A DNA stretch of 23,062 bases. It comes from a virus. Position numbers and translations under genes: made by a program. The DNA lies in IMG/VR virus record IMGVR_UViG_3300035670_001290, positions 1-23,062 of that record. One strand, 5' to 3'. Under the pieces are notes generated by a model. That model made no database searches and had not been told where the DNA came from. It saw only the letters and a program-made list of their open reading frames with translations. Below, one piece after another: positions 6,631 through 13,251 of this stretch. How positions within the stretch are numbered: the stretch's first letter is position 1; each line of letters starts with the position of its first letter.

Positions 6631-7116
6631 ATGACTACTTTGCGACAAACCTTTGACAATCTGCTGGAACAACAACGCAAGCTGCGGGAAGAATTCCAAG
6701 CAACTGCACAAGAACTGTTTAAGCAGACTACCAAGCAATTCTTTGATCAGAATCCTGGAGTCACAGCGATCCATTGGACTCAGTATACGCCATACTTCAA
6801 CGATGGTGACGCCTGTGTGTTCAGGATCGGCGATATCCACTTCACTAATGCAACGCCTGAGCAGTTTGAAGAAGACGTCACAAGCTGGGGTGATTATGAA
6901 GGCGAAGATGAGAACGTCTGGTCAGAATCTGCTTGGGGATTCAAATATCATAAAGACCGTTATTACAAAGGCATCAATATCGACCAAGCAGAAGAATTTT
7001 CTAAACTCGTTGGTTCATCTGATATGGAAGAAGTGATGGAAGCTATGTTTGGTGACCATGTTCGAGTTGTTGCTACTCGCGAAGGATTTGACGTACGAGA
7101 ATACGATCATGACTAA
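6631..7116 (+). CDS. conserved phage hypothetical, 161 aa
   Basis: Helical N-terminus (MTTLRQTFDNLLEQQRKLRE...FKQTTKQFFDQNPGV) followed by WTQYTPYFNDGDACVFRIGD and an acidic middle (GDYEGEDENVWSESAW). The helix plus QYTPYFNDGDxCxF motif is common in phages and some bacteria; activity is unknown to me. It starts three bases after the previous stop. Its last eight bases overlap the next gene's start. Soluble and acidic, probably cytoplasmic. Confidence 0.83.
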   Translation: MTTLRQTFDNLLEQQRKLREEFQATAQELFKQTTKQFFDQNPGVTAIHWTQYTPYFNDGDACVFRIGDIHFTNATPEQFEEDVTSWGDYEGEDENVWSESAWGFKYHKDRYYKGINIDQAEEFSKLVGSSDMEEVMEAMFGDHVRVVATREGFDVREYDHD

Positions 7117-7453
7117 TAGATACAATTCAGCCGACAGGTGGGTAGTATTAAAACTCACCAATGCTGAAGGAGATATTCATTACCGCCTTTTCATGGGTTG
7201 GTATGGAGGATACACTGGCAGTGACGCATGGCAGATGAACTCTGGGATTATGAAAGTTGTCCTGGAGGAAGACGGCTATCTTTCTTTTCATGGGTTTTCT
7301 GGTAGTGTTTACTACGTGCACCCAAACACTTATGGCATGAGTGGTTACATGGCTAGTGTTTTCAGTACTTACGAGAGTGCCTCGAAGAAAGCTGGTGCCA
7401 ACATGGAAGTCATGCCAGAGGGTCTTGATTGGTTTGCGTTCGACTACAGTTAA
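7109..7453 (+). CDS. hypothetical protein, 114 aa
   Basis: MTNRYNSADRWVVLKLTNAE...YRLFMGWYGGYTGSDAWQMN... SVYYVHPNTYGMSGYMASVF, a beta-rich and aromatic protein with no recognised domain. The frame is open from 7049, but ATG 7109 limits the overlap with the upstream gene to eight bases, so I prefer it. No strong ribosome-binding site; translation may rely on coupling. The stop precedes the promoter at 7457 by three bases. Confidence 0.75.
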   Translation: MTNRYNSADRWVVLKLTNAEGDIHYRLFMGWYGGYTGSDAWQMNSGIMKVVLEEDGYLSFHGFSGSVYYVHPNTYGMSGYMASVFSTYESASKKAGANMEVMPEGLDWFAFDYS

Positions 7454-7456
7454 CGG

Positions 7457-7485
7457 TTTACTTTTATTCAGGTTCCAGGTAAAAT
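7457..7485 (+). promoter_or_regulatory. phage early-type promoter
   Basis: TTTACTTTTATTCAG (7457-7471), a 17-base spacer and TAAAAT (7480-7485). It is followed by the same CAACTTATGTTGA leader start as at 6061. The start codon at 7510 is 53 bases from the -35, and the leader contains AAGGAA seven bases before it. It drives the MNERI paralogue and, by coupling, the RNA ligase. Confidence 0.87.
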
Positions 7486-7509
7486 CAACTTATGTTGAAA
7501 GGAACTGAA

Positions 7510-7692
7510 ATGAACGAACGAATTAAAGAACTGGTTAAATCGGCTGAGGTTGCTTACGAAAAAGAAGATATTCTGCTTTCATTGGTTCTTGAAAAGTTCG
7601 CCGAGTTGATTGTCAAGGAATGTGCTGAACTATGTGATATCAATGACCAAGAACAAGGCGATATTTTGAGAGAACATTTCGGAGTTGAATGA
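7510..7692 (+). CDS. MNERI/HFGVE paralogous family protein, 60 aa
   Basis: Clean example of the family: MNERIKELVKSAEVAYEKED, then KFAELIVKECAELCDINDQE and LREHFGVE at the very end. I chose ATG 7510 over the in-frame ATG at 7492 because it restores the family N-terminus and sits seven bases after AAGGA. The ATG at 7492 would also fall almost at the transcription start. Its stop overlaps the RNA ligase start. Function unknown. Confidence 0.88.
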   Translation: MNERIKELVKSAEVAYEKEDILLSLVLEKFAELIVKECAELCDINDQEQGDILREHFGVE

Positions 7693-8720
7693 TGCGCAAG
7701 TTAGCTACTGTAAGAAAGATTTCTGAGATCCGCCCGATTGACGGCGCGGATTCTATTGAGTTAGCCATCATCGACGGATGGCAAACTGTGATCAAGAAGA
7801 ATGAATACCGTGTAGGTGATCTCGCCGTTTACTGCGAGATTGATAGCTGGATCCCTACTACTCTAGCTCCATTTTTGTCAAAGGGTAAGGAACCCCGTGA
7901 ATTCAATGGTGTCAAGGGTGAGCGGCTGCGTACTGTGAAGCTCCGTGGCGCTCTGTCACAGGGATTGTTGCTTCCATTTAACGACCTGTTAAAGATGAAG
8001 TATGATAGTGAGGCTGTGGTTGCTGAAGGAGATGATGTAACCGAAATGCTAGGGATTCAAAAGTGGGAGATGCCTATTCCTGCGCAACTTGCTGGTCAAG
8101 TTCGTGGTAACTTCCCTACTCAGATTCCTAAGACTGATCAAGAACGTGTCCAGAATCTGGTCAAGGAAGTTCAAGAAGCTGCGGCTAATGAATTGCAGTT
8201 CGAGGTTACGGAGAAGCTGGAAGGATCGTCAATGACCTGCTATCTGATTGATGGCGTCTTTGGTGTCTGCTCTCGCAATCTTGACTTGAAGGAAACTGAA
8301 AGCAATGCATTCTGGCAAGTTGCTCGTCGGGAGAAGATTGAAGAAAAGATGCGAACCGCATGGACGGGAAGTGACTTTGCCATTCAAGGTGAACTGATTG
8401 GACCTGGGATTCAAGGTAACATCTACAAGTTGTCACAATGTGAGTTCTACGTCTTTGATGTTTACAATGTCAGCGGTGGGTTCTATGCTATCCCGTCGGA
8501 ACGCCGATCATTGATTGATGATATGGGTCTGAAGCATGTTCCTGTTCTACACTTGTTTAAGGATCTAGGTACTGGAAGCGTTGCTAACATCTTATTTGAT
8601 GCTGAAGGAAAGAGTTGGCTCAATCCTTCGCAAGAACGAGAAGGCATTGTGTTTAAGGAAAACAATGGTGGTATGACCTTCAAGGCAATCAGCAATCGCT
8701 ATTTGATCTCCGAAAAGTGA
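7689..8720 (+). CDS. RNA ligase, DRB0094/Rnl5-like, 343 aa
   Basis: ATP-dependent RNA ligase: it adenylates an active-site lysine, transfers AMP to a 5'-phosphate RNA end and seals a nick or ends. The N-terminal part (about 1-110: MMRKLATVRKISEIRPIDGA... CEIDSWIP...RLRTVKLRGALSQG) is the OB-like domain typical of the DRB0094 family. The nucleotidyltransferase domain follows, with motif I K176-LEGSS, motif IV E318-GIVFK and motif V F331-K332-AIS. All catalytic motifs are intact. Tandem ATGs at 7689 and 7692 are equally plausible starts. Seventeen of 18 Arg codons are CGN. Together with the kinase at 5442 it could repair cleaved tRNA, as T4 Pnkp/Rnl1 do, but that role is inferred. Confidence 0.9.
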   Translation: MMRKLATVRKISEIRPIDGADSIELAIIDGWQTVIKKNEYRVGDLAVYCEIDSWIPTTLAPFLSKGKEPREFNGVKGERLRTVKLRGALSQGLLLPFNDLLKMKYDSEAVVAEGDDVTEMLGIQKWEMPIPAQLAGQVRGNFPTQIPKTDQERVQNLVKEVQEAAANELQFEVTEKLEGSSMTCYLIDGVFGVCSRNLDLKETESNAFWQVARREKIEEKMRTAWTGSDFAIQGELIGPGIQGNIYKLSQCEFYVFDVYNVSGGFYAIPSERRSLIDDMGLKHVPVLHLFKDLGTGSVANILFDAEGKSWLNPSQEREGIVFKENNGGMTFKAISNRYLISEK

Positions 8721-8740
8721 AAGTAACCACCTTCGGGCAG

Positions 8741-8769
8741 TTTACTTTTATTCAGAAGTGGAGTATAAT
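8741..8769 (+). promoter_or_regulatory. phage early-type promoter
   Basis: TTTACTTTTATTCAG (8741-8755), a 17-base spacer and a consensus -10 TATAAT (8764-8769). The ATG at 8797 is 56 bases from the -35. The 20 bases between the RNA ligase stop and this element (8721-8740) hold nothing recognisable. Likely drives the series of small genes from 8797 to 10979. Confidence 0.87.
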
Positions 8770-8796
8770 TACTTCTTAGATTGATAAGGAACTGGA

Positions 8797-9021
8797 ATGA
8801 ACAGACGAATCAAAGAAATCGCAGGGCAAGTTGAAAGGTATATCTCAACGACCAACTTTGAAGGCATGCCGGAAGACGAAATGACCTATGATGAAATCTT
8901 CCAAAAGAAGTTCGCTGAGTTAATTATCCGTACCTGTATTGCCAAATGCGATGATCTGAATAGTATGAAATATATTGCCGATCACTTTGACATTAAATTT
9001 GAGTTTGATTGGATGAAATAA
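8797..9021 (+). CDS. MNERI-family variant, 74 aa
   Basis: MNRRIKEIAGQVERYISTTN with the family core KKFAELIIRTCIAKCDDLNS (about residues 44-63) and a degenerate C-terminus YIADHFDIKFEFDWMK in place of HFGVE. It is first gene behind the promoter at 8741, with AAGGAAC in its leader. Probably a diverged paralogue of the 7510 gene. Function unknown. Confidence 0.83.
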   Translation: MNRRIKEIAGQVERYISTTNFEGMPEDEMTYDEIFQKKFAELIIRTCIAKCDDLNSMKYIADHFDIKFEFDWMK

Positions 9022-9022
9022 T

Positions 9023-9265
9023 ATGAACATTCAACAAATTGTAGAAGAAGCTAGAATGATTACTGGTATTGCTTATTATAAAGGCGATATCATTAATTCG
9101 TCTTATGGTGATGGCAAGGATGCACTTGTCGATTACACCAAGCAAGTGATTGATATTTGTATTGGACATATCGAGGGTAAACTAGATCCAACATGGCAAT
9201 TAAATTACTATGGTGGATGGAAAGGTGCCATTGAAGAACTTAAAGAATTGCAGAAACTAAAATGA
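9023..9265 (+). CDS. hypothetical protein, 80 aa
   Basis: Begins MNIQQIVEEARMITGIAYYK and ends GGWKGAIEELKELQKLK; a mixed helical protein with a central YTKQVIDICIGHIEGKLDPT. The latter loosely recalls the helix of the MNERI family but lacks its diagnostic residues. It starts one base after the previous stop and shares ATGA with the next gene. Function unknown. Confidence 0.78.
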   Translation: MNIQQIVEEARMITGIAYYKGDIINSSYGDGKDALVDYTKQVIDICIGHIEGKLDPTWQLNYYGGWKGAIEELKELQKLK

Positions 9266-9540
9266 ATCCTAAAGTTCGAGAACTATTTGAGAGTACTTGT
9301 GTACCAAATTTTGTGGGGAACTCTCATGGAGTACGCCGTAAGGAAAATGGCGAATACACTAGTGATTCACTAGAAGATCATTGGCAGACATTTCAAGAAG
9401 CATTTGAACTTGCGGTCATGGAATGTGCCAAGATCTGTACGGCTGATGCTATTAAACACACTCAGAATGATCGTATGATTGCTGCTGGAGTAGCTAGAAA
9501 TTGTGGTCATATGATCTTGAAAGAATTTGATTATGAATGA
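9262..9540 (+). CDS. distant MNERI-like protein, 92 aa
   Basis: MNPKVRELFESTCVPNFVGN... with a later helix FQEAFELAVMECAKICTADA at about residues 45-64. That segment aligns by pattern with FAELIVKECAEL of the MNERI family. The C-terminus (HMILKEFDYE) replaces HFGVE. Family membership is plausible but weak. Upstream overlap is ATGA; the stop region overlaps a possible 18-codon ORF (9533-9589). Confidence 0.76.
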   Translation: MNPKVRELFESTCVPNFVGNSHGVRRKENGEYTSDSLEDHWQTFQEAFELAVMECAKICTADAIKHTQNDRMIAAGVARNCGHMILKEFDYE

Positions 9541-9589
9541 TAATGAATATACAGTGATGAAGCCGTCGCTGAAGGAGAAAAATACATGA
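9533..9589 (+). CDS. possible 18-aa micro-ORF
   Basis: ATG 9533 opens MNDNEYTVMKPSLKEKNT and stops at 9587-9589. It overlaps the end of the previous gene by eight bases and shares ATGA with the start of the next. It would otherwise leave the only unfilled gap (9541-9585) in this packed run. The AAGGAG for the next gene lies inside it. It may be a coupling peptide or the remnant of a larger gene; chance cannot be excluded at this length. Confidence 0.3.
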   Translation: MNDNEYTVMKPSLKEKNT

Positions 9590-10026
9590 AAGAAGAACTT
9601 GAAAAACAACTCGTGGAAAAATACCCGAAAATCTTTGTCAATGTAGGTAGTACACCACAGCAAAGTCCAATGGCATTTGGCATTGAAACTGGTGATGGTT
9701 GGTATAACATCATCGATAAACTTTGCGGGAATATCCAGAATTACATTGATTACACGAATACAAGTAGGGAATCGCTTCTCAAGAAAAATTCGTACAATTG
9801 GCCAATTCCTGATGAGATCGAACAAGTAACGGCTGATCAGATCAAAGAAAAGTTTGGCACTCTACGATTCTATTACTCTGGCGGTGATACCAAGATTGAT
9901 GGTATGGCTCGGATGGCGGAATCAATGAGTGCAGTTACCTGCGAGAAATGCGGTAATGCTGGAAAGATTCGTGGCAAGCACTGGATCTATGTTTCTTGTG
10001 ATGAACATGCACGAGAAGGTGATTGA
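9586..10026 (+). CDS. conserved phage protein with C-terminal zinc-finger-like motif, 146 aa
   Basis: MKEELEKQLVEKYPKIFVNV opens a family common in tailed phages. A GDGWYNIIDKLCGNIQNYID block (about 36-55) follows, then VTADQIKEKFGTLRFYYSGG (about 83-102). The C-terminus holds CEKCGNAGKIRGKHW...SCDEHA, a possible zinc site from C-x2-C plus a C-x3-H. The role is unknown; the composite of a KFGTLRFYY strand and a Zn ribbon suggests nucleic-acid or protein binding. AAGGAG at 9573-9578 precedes the ATG. Confidence 0.86.
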   Translation: MKEELEKQLVEKYPKIFVNVGSTPQQSPMAFGIETGDGWYNIIDKLCGNIQNYIDYTNTSRESLLKKNSYNWPIPDEIEQVTADQIKEKFGTLRFYYSGGDTKIDGMARMAESMSAVTCEKCGNAGKIRGKHWIYVSCDEHAREGD

Positions 10027-10028
10027 AC

Positions 10029-10298
10029 ATGACATATAAGCAAGAGGTTGTTGATACAGCTATTGCAGCCATGAAGACTGGTGGTTACGCTGAAGCTGAC
10101 ATATTCAGATTGATTTTTGAACGAATTTACGACAGTGGTTATAACGAGGCTGTGAGAAATCTACATCAGTTTGAGTATAATAAACCAGTGCCACCGCTTC
10201 TTTCAATGGGATGTCACGTATGCGGGCTTGGAGCAAATGGAGAAATCATGGGTTATGTTTGTCACAATCCAGGTTGCCCAACAAAAATTACCTGTTAA
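10029..10298 (+). CDS. conserved phage hypothetical with Cys-rich C-terminus, 89 aa
   Basis: MTYKQEVVDTAIAAMKTGGY...FERIYDSGYNEAVRNLHQFE is helical. It is followed by CHVCGLGANGEIMGYVCHNP and GCP, a likely zinc-binding C-x2-C...C-x4-C arrangement. Similar proteins are frequent in phages; the role is unknown to me. I chose ATG 10029 over the TTG at 10023; AAGGTG at 10017-10022 is suitably placed. Confidence 0.8.
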   Translation: MTYKQEVVDTAIAAMKTGGYAEADIFRLIFERIYDSGYNEAVRNLHQFEYNKPVPPLLSMGCHVCGLGANGEIMGYVCHNPGCPTKITC

Positions 10299-10308
10299 AG
10301 GAGGTGAA

Positions 10309-10467
10309 ATGTCTAATTGGAAAGTAACATGGTGGGATGGTGCTCAATTACGAGAGACCATCGTCTATTCTGATGCATATAATGTAGCAAATTATGCAAT
10401 AAGTCGTGGAGTATTCTCTTATTCGATTCTTAAAATGGAACGAGTTCCTGCAAATTTTGAAAACTAA
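10309..10467 (+). CDS. hypothetical protein, 52 aa
   Basis: MSNWKVTWWDGAQLRETIVY followed by SDAYNVANYAISRGVFSYSI, which looks like two strands and a helix. The frame is open from 10171, but ATG 10309 lies six bases after an exceptionally strong AAAGGAGGTG, which settles the start. Small conserved-type phage protein without known function. Confidence 0.82.
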   Translation: MSNWKVTWWDGAQLRETIVYSDAYNVANYAISRGVFSYSILKMERVPANFEN

Positions 10468-10475
10468 ATAGACTT

Positions 10476-10497
10476 GATTGGAGTCTTTAATCCAATC
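10476..10497 (+). other. short hairpin in intergenic gap
   Basis: A perfect 7-base inverted repeat (GATTGGA 10476-10482, TCCAATC 10491-10497) encloses an 8-base loop. It lies in the 60-base gap (10468-10527) before the 10528 gene. No U-tract follows, so it is not a standard terminator. It could stabilise or process the mRNA just upstream of the leader of the next gene. Confidence 0.4.
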
Positions 10498-10527
10498 GTT
10501 CACACACTTACACACAAGGAGACTATT

Positions 10528-10761
10528 ATGTCTAACAAGAACGGTTTCGAACTACGCACTGATATCCTGGCTATGGCTAAGGACTACATGGATAAGCAAT
10601 ACCAATTGAATATGGAATTTGCTCGCAAGGCATTTGACGAAGCAGTTGCTGCTCAAAAGGTATCCGCTGATGCATGGAAGAAGTATGTTCCTGAGATTTA
10701 TACAATCGAAGACCTTATGAAAAAGGCGCAGGAGCTATACGGATTCGTTTCTTCCAAGTAA
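10528..10761 (+). CDS. conserved T4-like phage protein, 77 aa
   Basis: MSNKNGFELRTDILAMAKDY...QLNMEFARKAFDEAVAAQKV...YVPEIYTIEDLMKKAQELYG, entirely helical. This NGxExRTDxLxxAxDY...YTIEDLxKxAxxxYGFV pattern is common in T4-like phages of aquatic bacteria. The protein may be structural or assembly-related, but I know of no demonstrated role. ACAAGGAGACT supplies a strong ribosome-binding site. Start 10528 is preferred over an open frame from 10474. Confidence 0.85.
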   Translation: MSNKNGFELRTDILAMAKDYMDKQYQLNMEFARKAFDEAVAAQKVSADAWKKYVPEIYTIEDLMKKAQELYGFVSSK

Positions 10762-10769
10762 GGAGCGAT

Positions 10770-10979
10770 ATGTTAGGTCGAATTAAGAAGTTTTTTAATG
10801 CTATCTTTGATGTTGATACTCCACAACAAGAACTTGATGATTACTTGGAAAGCAAGAACATCAATTCAATTGTAGAGTTAGAATACTGGATGGCAGAATA
10901 CGATCGCAAGAAGCGAATTCGTTCTCGGTTAATATCAGAAGGAAAATATCGCGAAGCTGCGTGGACTATGAAACTTTAA
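10770..10979 (+). CDS. small phage protein, DUF3563-like tail, 69 aa
   Basis: Begins with an amphipathic MLGRIKKFFNAIFDVDTPQQ, then ELDDYLESKNINSIVELEYWMAEYDRKK. The acidic DxYL...DxxxLEYWMxEYDR pattern resembles DUF3563-type proteins and small T4-like phage proteins. AAGGAGCG precedes the ATG. It is the last gene with early-type codon use before the radical SAM island. Function unknown. Confidence 0.8.
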   Translation: MLGRIKKFFNAIFDVDTPQQELDDYLESKNINSIVELEYWMAEYDRKKRIRSRLISEGKYREAAWTMKL

Positions 10980-10986
10980 TTATTTT

Positions 10987-12489
10987 ATGGCTGAGTGTAT
11001 TATAATATCCAATGGAATCAGAAGGCAACACGAGTTTTTCTTACCTCAACGTTCTCTTGGACCGTATAGAATACACTCAGCGTTAAAGAATGCAGGTTTC
11101 GATGCGCTAGTTATAGACTTTATTGAAGATTTTAGCGAAGAAGAAACGTATACTGCTTTAAAAAATAACATAGGCAAAGAAACTCTGTGGGTTGGATTTT
11201 CCACAACGTTCTTTGGTAGTTACGGCACTGACCCGAATCAAGTTGATTTTGTTGAACGGGTTATTCGAATAACAAAATCTCTTAGTGACTGCAAAATAAT
11301 TTGTGGTGGTGCATCATTCGCACCGAGGATCTTAACTAAACTCGGAATAGATTATTTCGTTAATGGTAGTGCAGACGAATCAATAATAAATTTAACGAAT
11401 TACATAAAAACAGGCGACAATACACATTTGCCATACGTCGAAGAACTCGTGAATTCAGATGGGGTTGTGATAAAGCATATTTTATCAGAGAAGTATAAAA
11501 CTCCAGATTTGGATAAAATCTTTACAGATTGGACAGATCCGTCATACGGTTTAACAAAAGGTGAGCCAGTGACTATTGAGTTGGCTAGAGGGTGTATTTT
11601 TAAATGCAAATTTTGCGATTATCCTCTTCTTGGAAAAAAGAAGGGTACTTATACAGTCGATCCAGGTTTGATGCGAGAGAACCTCATTCGTTTGTGGGAA
11701 TCAAATGGCACAACGGATTATTACCTAGCCGACAATACCTTTAATGATGATAATGATAAGATGGAAACTCTGCATAAGATGTTCACGTCTTTACCCTTCA
11801 GACCAAGATTCAGCACATTTATTAGGTTGGATTTAATAAATAGATTCCCTCACCAGGCGGAAATGCTCACTGAGATGGGGTTGGTGTCAACCTATCTTGG
11901 TATAGAATCACTCAATTATGAGTCCGCCAGAGCAATAGGTAAAGGTCTACACCCAAACAAAGTGAAAGATAGGTTATACTGGTTGAAGGAAAAATGGAAT
12001 GGAAAGGCATCAATAACGGGTGGGTTTATCTTTGGGTTGCCATATGACACCGAAGCGTATTTTCAAGAATTCTTAAAGTGGTGTTTGCAAAAGGACAATC
12101 CATTAGATTGTATTTCTATAAGCCCTCTGTGGTTATCGAATAAACGATCTGAATTTTCAAGCAGATCTGAATTTGAATTGAATCCGGAAATTTATGGTTA
12201 TGAAATAGAAGAATCTAAGCAAAACAGTTGGGCATTACCATCACAAAATTTGTCGTACGAGAAATGTAAACTAATAACCGACACTTATCTCACAATACTG
12301 CAAAAACGGCAGAAAATAAACGATTTTTCATTAATAACTGCGATAAATTCCGGCGTTTCTTTAGAAGATGCTCTGTCTTTGCCATTCGTGCAGATATATG
12401 CGAAATACAATTTCAGGGATAAATACACCAGAAAAGAGTCAGTTAATGAGTATAAACAACGCACACTAAGAAAAAATAAAACACGCTAA
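10987..12489 (+). CDS. B12-binding-type radical SAM enzyme, 500 aa
   Basis: Class B-like radical SAM enzyme. Residues about 1-145 resemble the Rossmann-like cobalamin-binding domain (RSLGPYRIHSALKNAGFDAL, VGFSTTFFG, IICGGASFAP, VNGSADESI), although no DxHxxG cobalamin-ligating motif is seen. The radical SAM core carries C203-x3-C207-x2-C210 (GCIFKCKFCD), binding the [4Fe-4S] cluster that cleaves SAM. It continues YLADNTFNDD, STFIRLDLI and YLGIESLNYESARAIGKGL, typical of the B12-radical SAM barrel. Such enzymes methylate unreactive carbons or rearrange substrates, including peptides. No Shine-Dalgarno is visible (TTAATTATTTTATG), and the start is seven bases after the previous stop. AT-rich and AGA-rich, unlike upstream genes. 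Immediately followed by three putative substrate genes. Confidence 0.9.
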   Translation: MAECIIISNGIRRQHEFFLPQRSLGPYRIHSALKNAGFDALVIDFIEDFSEEETYTALKNNIGKETLWVGFSTTFFGSYGTDPNQVDFVERVIRITKSLSDCKIICGGASFAPRILTKLGIDYFVNGSADESIINLTNYIKTGDNTHLPYVEELVNSDGVVIKHILSEKYKTPDLDKIFTDWTDPSYGLTKGEPVTIELARGCIFKCKFCDYPLLGKKKGTYTVDPGLMRENLIRLWESNGTTDYYLADNTFNDDNDKMETLHKMFTSLPFRPRFSTFIRLDLINRFPHQAEMLTEMGLVSTYLGIESLNYESARAIGKGLHPNKVKDRLYWLKEKWNGKASITGGFIFGLPYDTEAYFQEFLKWCLQKDNPLDCISISPLWLSNKRSEFSSRSEFELNPEIYGYEIEESKQNSWALPSQNLSYEKCKLITDTYLTILQKRQKINDFSLITAINSGVSLEDALSLPFVQIYAKYNFRDKYTRKESVNEYKQRTLRKNKTR

Positions 12490-12513
12490 ATATAAAGTTC
12501 GTTGGAGTAACGT

Positions 12514-12873
12514 ATGTCAGTAACATTACAATCAGATAGACTTTTAATAACAAACACAAACAATAGGTGGGTCCACAAAGACGGAAGCAACCTAATGGGG
12601 TTTCTAAACACCAGTGCTGGGTGGGACATGTACGTTAATAATAGCGGTCAAATTTGGACTGCCAATTATGGTTGGTTGCACGACTATTTGTTTAACGCAA
12701 CGTCAAATTGTACCGCAGGGAATTATACTATATCCAGCGTGGTAAATTGTTATGGAAGCGGTAATATAGTGACTGCAAAAACGTTCGAATTGCAAGAATC
12801 CGGTGGCTCTACAGTGTACCCACGAGTTGTTCAATCACTAACCAACTGCAATTGCGCTTGTGATTGTTTATAA
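12514..12873 (+). CDS. tandem fibre-like Cys-tail protein, copy 1 (putative modification substrate), 119 aa
   Basis: Beta-rich, Gly/Asn-rich protein: residues 28-49 (MGFLNTSAGWDMYVNNSG and on) resemble the repeat units of phage tail-fibre proteins. NYGWLHDYLF, SNC (C66) and NCYGSGN (C79) follow, and the C-terminus is QSLTNCNCACDCL with Cys 112, 114, 116 and 118. It shares this plan with the next two genes and a 22-residue identical block with copy 2. A TGGAG ribosome-binding site serves ATG 12514. It sits directly behind the B12-type radical SAM gene, and a SPASM maturase follows, so it is a candidate substrate. No signal peptide. An unmodified disulphide- or metal-rich virion protein is the alternative. 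Confidence 0.88.
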   Translation: MSVTLQSDRLLITNTNNRWVHKDGSNLMGFLNTSAGWDMYVNNSGQIWTANYGWLHDYLFNATSNCTAGNYTISSVVNCYGSGNIVTAKTFELQESGGSTVYPRVVQSLTNCNCACDCL

Positions 12874-12891
12874 ATTCTTTCGGGTAATGAC

Positions 12892-13236
12892 ATGACAATA
12901 ACAGTAGGAACAAATACAGTAGATATCAACGGTAGATCTGTGCATTCAGACGGAACTAATATGGGGTTTCTGAACACGAGTGCTGGGTGGGACATGTACG
13001 TTAATAATAGTGGTCAAATTTGGACATCCAATTATGGATGGTTACATGGAACATTTTATAATGCAACAAGTAATTGTCTAACAATATCCACTGCTATGGG
13101 CGGAACTATCAATTGTTATGGAAGCGGTAATATAGTGACTACAAGAACGTTCGAATTGACCGATGCGGGTAGCCAAGTTTATGCACGAGTTGTCCAATCA
13201 CTAACTAATTGCAATTGCGCTTGCGATTGCCTATAA
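12892..13236 (+). CDS. tandem fibre-like Cys-tail protein, copy 2, 114 aa
   Basis: Same architecture as copy 1: the fibre-like block at residues 24-45 is identical in protein to copy 1 (28-49). SNC (C62) and NCYGSGN (C75) follow, with the C-terminal NCNCACDCL carrying Cys 107, 109, 111 and 113. DNA identity to copy 1 is also high in the block and around the NCYGSGNIVT segment, so duplication or gene conversion was recent. The N-terminal about 20 residues and the C62-C75 loop vary between copies. The ribosome-binding site is weak (TCGGGTAATGAC). A TATAAATT lies at 12869-12876 in the gap. Confidence 0.88.
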   Translation: MTITVGTNTVDINGRSVHSDGTNMGFLNTSAGWDMYVNNSGQIWTSNYGWLHGTFYNATSNCLTISTAMGGTINCYGSGNIVTTRTFELTDAGSQVYARVVQSLTNCNCACDCL

Positions 13237-13251
13237 AATAGGAATCAGGCT

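Noticed and set aside
6653-7036. 127-codon + strand frame overlapping the 6631 gene
   Set aside because: Out-of-frame shadow of a gene with recognisable conserved blocks and correct packing.
10476-10497. Intrinsic terminator before the 10528 gene
   Set aside because: The 7-bp hairpin is AT-rich and is not followed by a T-run, and the downstream gene has no separate promoter that I can see.
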